64,000 nucleotides of DNA from Diplonema papillatum (Eukaryota; Euglenozoa; Diplonemea; Diplonemida; Diplonemidae), in assembly GCA_030068145.1 (NCBI GenBank), contig JAPJBO010000494.1, positions 62,001 to 126,000 of the forward strand. The letters run 5' to 3'. The notes beneath the pieces were generated by a model. It worked only from the letters and a program-made list of their open reading frames with translations, was not told the DNA's origin and did not search any database. The position numbers were made by a program, and so were the translations under genes. Below, one piece after another: positions 54,218-64,000 of the stretch. Position 1 is the stretch's first letter. Every line of letters begins with the position of its first letter.

Positions 54218-57200
54218 ATGTCTCGGGGTCCAATCCCTGGGGAGGCGAAGCTGATGGCGATTCTAGACTGCATAGACAACAGGCAGTATCGCCAAGGGCT
54301 GAAAATGATGAAAACAGTGAAGCAGCAAAGCCAGCTTCTTGATGCGATGAAGGTGTTGTGTCTCCAAAAGACCGGCAGCCACGAAGCGGCACGGCAGGTT
54401 GCTCTTGCAGTGGTCAACGAGCAACGCGGTTTCGACAATGAAACCTCGGTACAGATGCTCTCGAAGTGCATGCGTCGTATGAAACTCGACTCCGAATTCG
54501 CGCGCGAGCTGCACCGAACCTGCGAGGCATTGTCGTGGCAAAACGACTTTCTGGTGCGCTATCTTGCCGCGGAGTACGTCGCCATGCGGGACTGGCCCTC
54601 TCTTCAAAAGCTGTCGGTGAAACTCTTCAAAAAGGACAAGCTTCCGAAGTACCAAGTGTGGTCGATCATGGCCAACTTGTACCAAGCCCCGGAAGGCGAT
54701 CCATCTGCGATGCTGTTGGTTCTGTCGAGCAAAATGCTTGAAAAACTGATCAGCGAGAAGTCGGTCACACAACCCGCCTCGCGCGACGTCGTGTGGACAT
54801 ACATCCACTGTCTGAAACGAATGAACAAGACCGAGGACGCCCTTCGGTACTTATCGTCGGAAGCCGCTGCGGATGCGTACCCGATGGAGGCGGACAGACT
54901 GGCTTTGCTTTGCGAATTGTACGAGTCCTTGGGAAACTCGCAAGCGAGGAACGCGATTTCGAAACACGTGTTGACAGCGTACAAAGATGAGCGGGATGAC
55001 TGGGCCTGGTGGACTGCTTACTTCACCACGCTCACGGATCTTGTTGCCAATGATCCGGCGTCTCTCGACACAGTAGTAATCCCTACTAGGCACGGGACAG
55101 AGGCACAATCTCTGCGCTTCGACTCGTCATTTGACTCCGCGACGGCATTCCTGAGCGACATCAAAGATTTGGAAGACCAGGTCTCGATCGACGGTCCTTT
55201 CCGACGACCGCGCAGGGCTGCCAAGCTAGCCACTCTTCATCTGACATGGCTCCAAGTGCAGCAAGGCGCATCGTCCCTCGGGAACGATTGGGTGCAAGGC
55301 ATAGCGGCGTTCTTGGCAATGCTAAAGTACAAACCGCAGGGACACATGGATGTGGCAAAGTTCTACCCCGCGGTACAGAAGGAAGGGCTGGCGGAGAAAT
55401 TGGTGGAGGCAATCGGAGCACCTGCAGACAGCGACGAGGCCTGCACTTCATCGCCCGAAGCGCTCAGGCACAAATTGCTTGAGTACAAGGTCAAAATCGC
55501 AACCGGCGTATTCGACAATGCGTCCGATGACGTCACCCTCATGACGGTGCAATCCCTGATGAACCTCTACGAGCGATCACTTCCGCTGTCCAAAAACCTC
55601 GAGTGGAGCGAAAAGAGGTACGAAGACGACTGCGTGCATCTGGCCTGCCTCGTCTGCCTGCAAAAATACGCCGAAACCACGAACAAGCGCTGGCTGGCCC
55701 AGTGTCTCGTCAACCTTCAGGCCCTTGTCACCCCCAAAAACAACACCCAGCTGCAGATGTGGCTCCTGCTTCTATCGCCCATTCTCGGGATATCCCGAAC
55801 CGGCGTCGCAGAAGAGCTTGACATCAAGGCAGTCATGCTCGAAAGCCTTGCGTATCTGTTGCACAGTACGTACCTCACACTCGAGCCGAGAGACGCGGCG
55901 AGTAGGCAAATGGCTCGCATCGCCGACTGGCACCTGAAAACAGTTGCCGACTACCCCGAAATCTCGCAGAAAGCATGGCACAATGCGCTGTGCGTCAAGA
56001 TCGGTGACGGCGACCGCTTCACCAGATGCTTGGCAGGTTCCATTGTGCGCAGGGAGGCCACAGTCGAGGGGATAGCGTGCAATTCAGTCCTTGACGTGTC
56101 GCTTAACGAAGCGCAGATGCTGGAGTACCTTCAGAACCATGTCCACGAAGCGTTGGAAAGCGACATGCGAGTCAGCCCGGTCTTCGACAACAAAGATCTT
56201 GAGTGTGTTGCTGCCACCCTTCTTTGTGCGCCGAGTACCGACAGAAGCAACCTCTTAATGAATACCCTCTTGAGCAGCACAAACGCCACGCACGACGTAT
56301 GTTAGTTTGTCTCCTTCATCCTGCGCACATTCTATCCTTTTTGAGCTTCGATATCTGGCTTCTATCGATCAAACGGCAGATAGTAGTCGCCTCAGTGTGC
56401 TTCCAGATCACATGCTCTATCGGGGATGAGGTGGTGAGCGGGGGAGATTAATGCTTTGCGATAAGAGATTTTTGAGGGAGCTTTTCACTGCAAACCCTGG
56501 GAGCATACATCGCGAGGGGAGAAATGTGACAAGCCTAGCGGCGGCTTTGCGTTCAAACAACCACACTTCACAGCCACAAACTCACCGCCTTCCGTATGCC
56601 GTGGCGCAGTACCAAACGCTTCGAGCCATGAAGGCACTTCTGCAAGTATCAACTGCGCCAAAAGCCTCGGACGAGCCGAAGAAGCCCGTGAAGAAGGGCA
56701 AGGACAAGAAGCAAAGCAAGGAACCTCCGCCGGTCAAAGAAGTCACGAAAGTGGCTCCCGCGGTGGACCAGCAGGCCGTCTGCTCAGGTATGACTTTGGG
56801 GTCCTGAGTCCTCCTGTTCGAGTGAAACCGAGTCCCATTCGACGTCGGCGATCGACGTTTTTGCGTGCGGGCTCAACCGGCATATTATTATTGTTCTAGT
56901 GTGCGCGTGCAGTCACCACATATTTGCAGTTTGTCACCGTGCGCTGCCAACCGTAACCTTACTGAGATAATACAAGCGTGCTTTTTCCATCCAACAGAAC
57001 TTTCCTAACGAAGCTCTTTGCAGTAAGAAGTCAATGGGAGCGTGTCGCACGAGGTGTATGCACAGTGCTGGCACGGAACACGCGGACTTTTTGTATCCCT
57101 CCCTTCTGACGAATGGAATGTGGTGACCTGTGCTTCGCATGCCAAGAACACCACACAGATGACGCGAAAGCAGCGAAGGAAGCGTGGTCGCAGATACCAG

Positions 57201-58419
57201 CCGGCGCTCTTAAACACCTTGCCGACGATGTCACCGCGTATGTACTCTTGAACCGGGGAAAGGAATCAGGAGACAACTGTGATTCGATCGAGGGGAGTAC
57301 CCCTCGTACTCCAACCCACCAAGTACTTGAAGGTACAACGTATACCGAATTCCAACCAGAAGATACGGTGACTTCGGCAGGTCACCACATGTTCGCAGGC
57401 ATTGCTCCGCGTTAAGGATGGCTTCCCCACAAGTACGGTTGTGTGCTCTGCCAGGGGTTGAGCTGAATTGGCTTGACTACCCACTGTCGATAACGAGTTC
57501 GTCACTACAAGAACCATGAGCATACAACACTACAGACAAGCGGGAACTGCTCTGCTGAGCGCTGTATTCCACCTTGTGGAGAGTCTCAGCCACAACGACT
57601 CGACTTCTGACGACGCACTCAAAGCTGTGTGCGAGCACCTTGCTGCCGTCGCTGTGTTACTCGAAAGCCAAAGTGAACCATGGAAGGACAGCCGCTTTCA
57701 TGACACGAAGCACATCGTCTTCCTATTTCGGCAGGTCCTCCCTTACACGACACGATGTTTGCGACACTGCATCGGGTACTTCAAGCTCAGTGCCCATGTC
57801 AAGGAACCCGCTCAGCTCGACGACGCTTTGCAAAAGCTGCTGTCGGCACTCGGCAACGTCCTTGCATCTTGCCGCCCGTTTTCCTCCGCCCTCAAGAAGT
57901 CACCTTCGGATCGAGAGGGCGCAGCAAAAACGTTGTCAGGTCTGTATTCGTCGAAGTGGTTTTGTAGCTTGTGTGGAAGACCTAGCACGAGATGTTCTGG
58001 ATTCACGACAAAATCCATCCCACCTTTGTTAACCTTGATAGACACGAGTGTTGACAGTCAAGCTTGCGTGTCTATCAAAACGCGTCGGATGGCAGCATGC
58101 TGTGCTAAATCACTTAAACCAGGGTTTACACGCAAGCAAAGCAACACTCCTGCTACGTCAACATTACAACAAAGCTGTCTGCAGTACATGAGTCCAAGCA
58201 CTTCACACGCTGAAGCCGAAGGGCAGGTTCCGCATTTGGTGACACATACACATTCCCTTCTTTTCTATCCTCTTTCCAGTCAGTTCTTTTGCCATTGAAC
58301 TTTTACACAACTACAGACCTCACCGAAGCGGGCGCAGAAACCGAATGGTGCGGCAGCGACAAAGCACTCGTTGATCTGTCGCAACGGGCCGTGGCAACCT
58401 GGTCGGCATCGATGAAAAG
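54218..58419 (+). CDS. NAA25: NatB auxiliary subunit NAA25 (Mdm20-like)
   Basis: NAA25 is the helical scaffold that holds the catalytic NAA20 at ribosomes for acetylation of Met-Asp/Glu/Asn/Gln N-termini. Exon 1 is 54218-56296 (693 codons, phase 0). Its start (ILDCIDNRQYRQGLKMMK, LCLQKTGSHEAARQVAL) and middle (DDWAWWTAYFTTL, HLTWLQVQQ) follow the order of human NAA25's TPR-like array. Exon 2, 56574-56787, carries HRLPYAVAQYQTLRAMKALL and a Lys-rich linker (KKPVKKGKDKK). Exon 3 starts at 57159 in matching phase (DAKAAKEAWSQIPAGAL). Further exons fit 57516-57939 region (GTALLSAVFHLVESLS) and about 58320-58419 (DLTEAGAETEW). The joint from exon 3 to 4 and the final exon could not be resolved in phase, so the 3' half is provisional. 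Confidence 0.7.
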
Positions 58420-58858
58420 GTATCATTGCTCACAACCAGCAACACAAGCGTTGCCACCGCGTCGTTTCAGTCACTTTCTTTGCCCTGCACAGACCCCGCC
58501 GCAAAAGCTGCCATTGTACGGTTGTTAGCCGGCTTCTGCAGTCACGCCGTGGTACACTTTCGGGGTTTGAATGTCGATGCACAAGTAGCGCAATCCAGCG
58601 GACAAGGTTGTGCTCCGTTTCTGTTAGCAAACCCAGCAAAGGGCAGCAACGCGACCCCACAAGATACGAATGTGCCGGGAAACGAATAATGCACACAACC
58701 ACAGAATAATCCGCTTTGCGGAAGAAACCGAATCTGACGTCAGCAGTCTCGCTCAAGACCTCGCGAAAAAGTAGGGGACGAGCAGAACAGGCCGCGTGAG
58801 ACCCAGAAGCTGCTTGTATCAGATGGTCCCTGCACATTAACTCGTGTCTCGCGCCACT

Positions 58859-58960
58859 TTTTTAGTACTTACAATCATGTGGGTCGCTCTGCAAGGTATT
58901 GCGAAGGCTAAAAAGACGTAGGCAGCGTGTTTTGGCGGCTGATTAGAATTGTTAGCGAAA
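58859..58960 (+). repeat. R1-related repeat, truncated copy
   Basis: Starts ttttagtacttacaatcatg and continues ggctaaaaagacgtaggcag, gtgttttggcggctgatta, then breaks off. Its front half matches 24971-25080. Confidence 0.65.
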
Positions 58961-59738
58961 GAGGCTTTCTTTCGTTTTAAGAGTAGGACTTCTGGTCAAC
59001 CGCAAACCCGCCCTATCTATGATCGGACAAGGTGCATCAACGGCGTCAATCCGCTGTGCGCATGCAGGCAAGAAGAGGGCACACTGGTCATCACTTGTGG
59101 GTGACGTTGCCAATCCGCTATCGATACAACATATGAGGGTAACAACCTCCCCGTTTACCCTCGTATGCCCGAACTTCCTCATTAGAGCTGCTGTAGAGCT
59201 GAGGGTCTCAACTCCTTTTTGCTTAAACTTTCCTTTCTTCAAAGGTATCCGCCGCATCATCGTTGTGTTCCTCGCGCAGGATTGTTTTTTTCCACCGGTT
59301 CGGGCATTTCATGATTTTGCACGAACGGAATGACACACACATAGACCCAGTGGAAAACCTTGGTAGCGTGGTCCCATCAGCATGCCGCGGACTCCCCACC
59401 ACGAAGGCCCCGATAGGCTGCAAAGTTAAGGAGCTTTGAGGGGTCTCCATGAAGCTCTAGAGTTTGCTAGTCCATTGTAAGCGCTTTGAATTGAATGAAG
59501 ACGGGAATGTGAACCCAGCGATCTCCGCGAGCACGGATCTTGGATAAAACTCTGTAGTCAGCGCGGCAGCCAGCGGCAACCTATTTCTCACAGGACTTTT
59601 GTGGGTCGTGGGGGGTTGTCGGGGTACTGCATGATCAACAGTGTTGCTGACAGTGGCGCGCGGGAAGAGGACGAGAGGCGGTGCATCGGGAAGGAAGAGC
59701 TTCCTGTTCACTTGCACAGTTCGATCAAGGTGAGTGTA

Positions 59739-59780
59739 GGCTCTAAGGCTCTAAGGCTCTAAGGCTCTAAGGCTCTAAGG
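59739..59780 (+). repeat. tandem octamer ggctctaa, about five copies
   Basis: Five near-perfect copies of ggctctaa directly before the PH-like gene. The array lies between a strong donor (aaggtgagtg, 59728-59737) and a possible acceptor (tcgccag, near 59787), so it may form the body of a tiny 5' intron. Confidence 0.8.
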
Positions 59781-59796
59781 TGTCGCCAGCTGGGCG

Positions 59797-62794
59797 ATGC
59801 CGCTCATCCAGTCAGCGCAGCCGCATGACTCCGTGAAAGATGTCTTTGGCGCTTGCAAACACGTGTACCTGTTCAGATTCGTGAAGAGGGTCTCTCGCAA
59901 GGCCAGCCGAACCGGGCAAGAACGGATACTGATTGCCAGCGCCACCGATATCTTCATGTGCGACTTGGATGCGCACGTGAAGCGCGTGGTCCGCCTTAGG
60001 GACATCGACAAAGTGTTCATTCAAGAGAAACGCGGCGGAGCGCGGTTCATTTTCACAATGCGAGCAAAGCCTGGAGCGAAGGATCCGTACCCGTTCATGT
60101 TCGACTCCTTCTTCTTACTGAGGAACAGGGATGCCAACGACTGGTACGAGTTGTTGCAAGTGGTGAACAAGTTGAGAATGGCAGTGACCGGCATGTCCTT
60201 ACCGGCACAAAGGATAGACCCGGAAGAGAATGTTGACGACCTGCTCAACGAAGCATTCGGCCATCACCACGCCCGTGAAAAGAGTGAAGACGAAAACTCC
60301 AACGAGCCCGCGCGTCTGGCATCCTTAACTGAACACGCTTTCGAAACTGTGTACAACAATGGCCCGCTGAAAGGGGTCAACCTCGAAGCCCGCTTGAACA
60401 GCCCTACCGCCAACGGTTCAGCGAACAAAAGAGCGTCGGCAGAGCGGCCAAAACCGTTTGAACCTGTTCGCAAGGCAGAACCTGTTCCCAAGGGCGAGTC
60501 CACTCCAAAAGTCCAATCAGTCGCTGGGGCAGAATCTTCTGGCGTCGGGCAGCGAATGCACCCCGGTGAATGGAGAGGAACAGACCGGGACCAGTGGTGC
60601 TCCCTGCAGTCGAAGGTCGACGGCCCGTTGTGCACCCACGGCGACACCATCCAACGGCCGCACTGGTCTTGCTGCGGAAGAACCATGAACGATGCCGAAC
60701 CGTGTCTGCTGACACAGGCATCGACACGGGTACCCCACTACCGTATATCTCCCAAAAGCGACTCCCCGCTGCAGCCTAAAAAGCGTACCGGCGACCTGCA
60801 CGTGCATGGGGACGATGGGAGGTACTATGACCCCCCGAAGGCTGGCGTTAAGAATCTGCATGCACAAGTCCGAACTTTGTCCCACGAGCCCCGAAAGCCG
60901 TTTCTGACCAACGACGACCACCCAGAACGACCCCTGGTTGACGGGAAGCCTCGCACTGGAAAGCACGATGCGCGCCACCCATTTGTGGCGGGCATGCGGA
61001 AGAAGTACGAGGGAAAGTCCAACAATTTGCTTCCTGAGCGGGCCTCGTCGGAAGGAGACACAGCGACTACCGACGAGTTGGTTATGAAGTCGCTCGCCGG
61101 CGTCAAACAATCAAAGAAACTGGTCAGCCCAGTCAAAGAGCAGCTCATCCGACGGCTCAGGAGGAGGCAAGGCGCACGCGACCTCCTCAGCGAAAGCGTG
61201 GCGTCCGACTCAACGTTCAAACCGTTTGGCGAACCGGTGCCAGGGAAACCTTTGCCACCGCACTACGCCGCTCCCCCCTTCATGCATGACCCTCTCATGC
61301 CGGAAGTCTTCGACTCTTTCGACGGCTCGCCGCTGCTGCAACTCCCTTCGCGCAAGCAAAAGCGCTCTCACAAAAAATACAAGCGCTTCCCGGGGGCCCC
61401 ACAAGACGACTTTCGCAGCGAGCTTCCGAGTCCAGATGAACTGGTCAGGGACATGGACAAGGTATGCTTTACATCAGTTCGACACGTCGGGTGCTTTCAC
61501 CTGATTCGTAGTTGCCCTCACATCCCACGTGGGTTCGGCCTGGACGGACCCGGCAGGTGAGCAGCGACAATTTCCCTGCGAGCACATATGTACCGAGGAA
61601 TGCCTGCTACACGGGACCAAGCTTCACGTGCTCAGGTTGCGGTATTGCAGAGCCACTGACCTATGGGTCAAGTGGCTACCGTTCACTTACAGCATCGGTA
61701 TACCTCGGGGGTTGTCGCTGGAGAACCTGTAGAGACGGGTTTTCAGAGGGCAGAGCGGAAGAGTTTATGACACTGCGCTACCTCCGACCCAACTTTTGCA
61801 TGCCGCCGTTGAACGTTACACTTTTGCCCCAGAGCGAACTTCTGCTTCTTCTTGTTGGAGCTTGTCTACAAGCCCTCACTTACGCGAGCTCGAACGAGGC
61901 ACGACGCTCTATTTATTGGTCCTGCAAAATATATCAAATTACTATCAGGCACCCCCGACCCGCGCTTCCTACTTTCATCGCCACTCGCGCAGCCATCTGC
62001 AGCTGGTAGGTGCCCCGAGAACGAGTCCGGTAAAGCTGCACGAGGACATGTGGGCAAACATACCCGGGCCCACCATTGAAGATCGACCGCGGGAAAAGCA
62101 TCACCGCCACAAGTCGCACAAGGCCGTGAAACAACACAAAAAGCAACTGCGCAATGAAAGTAACGCGATTGTTGAGTCGATATTCGGACCGCCAGACACC
62201 AATGCCTCCACGGGAAAAGGATCTCTGTGTGACGTTGTTGTGCGGGCAGAACGCGAAGGCGAGCCACCATACCAGCAAGCTCCGACTGTCAAGCGCAGGT
62301 TCGCAGTGGTCGAATGGGAAGGGCTGGGCCCGTGCGTTGTGCTTACGACGTTAGACAAGGAAATGACAGGTCTCCGACCGGAGAGTACTGGTTGGACCGA
62401 GTACATGCAGTGCAGCCATCTGCGCAAGGCCGGATACGCCTCTAACGATCTCGATACAATCATTCTTTCCACCGGCCTGCAACACTGGCTCATCCACATG
62501 TCGACCACTGCAGCTGCCAAATGGCTAGCTGTTGTTTATGACTGCTGCTATTGGCTCAGACCGACCGCTGATGGTACGCCATACACAGCCCCCGGGCACG
62601 GCACGCTGCCTCCCGGCACATACATTGGAAGTTCAAATCCCATTCTGCCTACACCTCTTACACGAACAACTCTGAAGCAAAATGCAGGTGCCGGGAAGCT
62701 GACAAACATTGTTCAGATAGGTCCTGGCGTGCACACCAGTGTCAAGCCGGAAACCCTACAACCATCTCGTTCAGACTGGTACGCTGTACTATAA
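59797..62794 (+). CDS. protein with an N-terminal PH-like domain
   Basis: Two exons, 59797-61461 and 62003-62794, join in phase 0 (AAG|GTATGC donor, ATCTGCAG acceptor), giving 818 residues. Residues about 12-125 look like a pleckstrin-homology fold: strands around VYLFRFVKRVSRK, RILIASATDIFMCDL, VVRLRDIDKVFIQE and FIFTMRAK, closed by a helix with NDWYELLQVVNKL. A long disordered basic middle follows (residues about 150-555). Exon 2 ends in a second possible PH-like fold (RRFAVVEWEGLGPCVVLTTL to AAKWLAVVYDCCYWL). Phosphoinositide or membrane binding is plausible, but I recognise no named family. An upstream coding exon (59631-59729) is possible. Confidence 0.55.
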
Positions 62795-62915
62795 ACGGAA
62801 CTAGCGTTTCGATTCACATCTTTATCATGCGACTTAATCGTCGAAAATTCTATACAACCAACTAGATCCTTAGCCATTTCTTGTTTGTTTCTGAGGTTAG
62901 CTCCTTCGGTTGCAG

Positions 62916-63263
62916 TTTTGGCTCGGTCCCAAGAAAGAAGTGAGTGCTGCAGCGACCGGGCCAGGAGTGGCGGACAAGCCAGCGAACAATCAACAATTAG
63001 ACCACGCACGCCTGATCCGCAACATCCGTGACTGGCGACTCCTACACGTCACTCACAGAAAGATCGTTGCCCTCGCCAAATATGGCTTCGTTTATGTCTC
63101 CAATTCCGCGGTATTTGATTCGACTCGATCACCGACTGGACAGCAATACTGTTCGGATTGGGCCGAACTCGGGGAGTTGTTTCAACATCTTTTTCGAAAA
63201 ACGATGAAACAACAGCCAGAGGAACTTCCCGGAACCAAAAAAGACGGGTGCCCCCATTGGTGA
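62916..63263 (+). other. open stretch after a good acceptor, possible exon
   Basis: The acceptor-like cttcggttgcag precedes a frame of about 116 codons starting FWLGPKKEVSAAATG and ending KKDGCPHW, with ordinary amino-acid composition. Its entry phase is 0 but no phase-matched donor is seen in the PH-like gene upstream, so it may be an alternative exon of that gene or the end of another. No domain is recognised. Confidence 0.3.
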
Positions 63264-64000
63264 TCTAGTTGACTTGGACCAAAAATTGTGAAATGAATCG
63301 AGTGCCGCGAAATTGGTGATATATCCGCTTTGAAGCGCCCTGCGCTTGTAGTTAGATAGCAAGCATCACACACACCCAGGCGTAGTGTTGATTGAGTCTT
63401 GTGTTTTAGCTTTGTCGTCTTCTCTCTCAGACCTGTCAATACGCCTTTTCCGAACATCGCGTCTGCTTACAAGAATCAGCTCAAACATTCCCTCCAACCC
63501 CCTTCCCGTTCTATTGTCTTGCTGCCAATTAGACGGAGAGCGAGCGTCAATTCAGTAGCATTCGCATAGGCAGCCCTGTAAGCTGTAAGTCATTGTTTTT
63601 TGTAAGACCAGCCACAGTCAATGTTTATCAATCATTGCACCTGAAAGCTCCCAGAGAAGTATCCGCGACTTTTAAGCTCAGGTGTCCGCTCCCACGCGAC
63701 AATCATTCTCTTTTTGCCACGTCGGCCTAAGTTTGGGGCAGTGGCACCCATGTGATACAGCTTGGAGTGCTCGCGAGAATTCTGCTGTATGAATTGATTT
63801 GTAAACGAGTTGCGTATTCACAAGATGATTCGAAAGAAGAAGTAACAGCGAGAGAGTAGCGTATTCGACCCCGTACATATAACCCACAGGGTGAGTGGGG
63901 TACTGCCAAAGCGGATCGACCCGAGAGTGGTGATGCCGCTTCAGCGAATGAGCAGGGTAGACAATGGCTCACATGGCGCCGGACCGCAGAAGAAAAAGGG
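63264..64000. other. terminal spacer
   Basis: No gene or repeat recognised in the last 740 bases. Frames on both strands are short. Confidence 0.5.

Larger units (their letters stand above)
58420..59796. other. NAA25 3' end and spacer before the PH-like gene
   Basis: An open segment near 58490-58690 (AAKAAIVRLLAGFCSHA) may be the last NAA25 exon but its phase does not match cleanly. Further on lie an R1-related repeat (58859-58960) and a GGCTCTAA array. A short frame (59631-59729) ending in a strong GTGAGT donor may be a 5' exon of the next gene. Confidence 0.4.

Noticed and set aside
59739-59780. Interstitial telomere repeat
   Set aside because: ggctctaa differs from known telomere units and the array is only about five copies long.

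Overview
The window looks like nuclear DNA of a microbial eukaryote. It has spliceosomal GT-AG introns, secretory signal peptides, a meiotic RING protein, a NatB subunit, an auxilin-like protein, long microsatellites and many dispersed repeats. A sensor-histidine-kinase-like module fused to a STE11-type kinase argues against an animal. Genes carry few introns and sit between repeat-filled spacers. I cannot name the lineage from sequence alone.

Layout. Positions 1-5310 hold a broken pogo/Tigger-like DNA transposon (about 520-1951) and directly beside it a TA-flanked inverted-repeat element (1958-3062), then unassigned spacer. An amino-acid transporter gene spans 5311-7701. A complete-looking 2,140-bp foldback element (8320-10459, 6-bp target duplication) follows, with mirrored arrays around one small basic reading frame. 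Positions 10466-20616 are repeat-rich, with one orphan candidate exon (20013-20162). An auxilin/GAK-like PTEN-C2 gene spans 20617-23422. Positions 23423-31162 are again repeat-rich. From 31163 genes are denser: a PDZ/RRM-like/CCCH protein, a possible 53-residue membrane peptide, a 1,531-residue PAS-ATPase-pseudoreceiver-STE kinase, an RNF212/HEI10-like RING protein, dihydropteridine reductase, two tandem carboxylesterases, the NatB auxiliary subunit NAA25 and a PH-like-domain protein.

Working together. No operon-like pathway is visible. The genes serve membrane transport, clathrin uncoating, stress or light type signalling, meiotic crossing over, pterin recycling, secreted ester hydrolysis and N-terminal acetylation. 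All ten confidently recognised multi-domain or full-length genes lie on the + strand.

Introns were rebuilt by matching reading phase across GT...AG sites. Acceptors are CA-rich (typically ending ACAG) and lack a clear pyrimidine tract. Several introns contain copies of repeat families (called R1, R2 and R7 here) that also occur between genes. The most interesting observations are the kinase fusion, the foldback element with its 39-bp arrays, and the recurring motif next to 3' splice sites.
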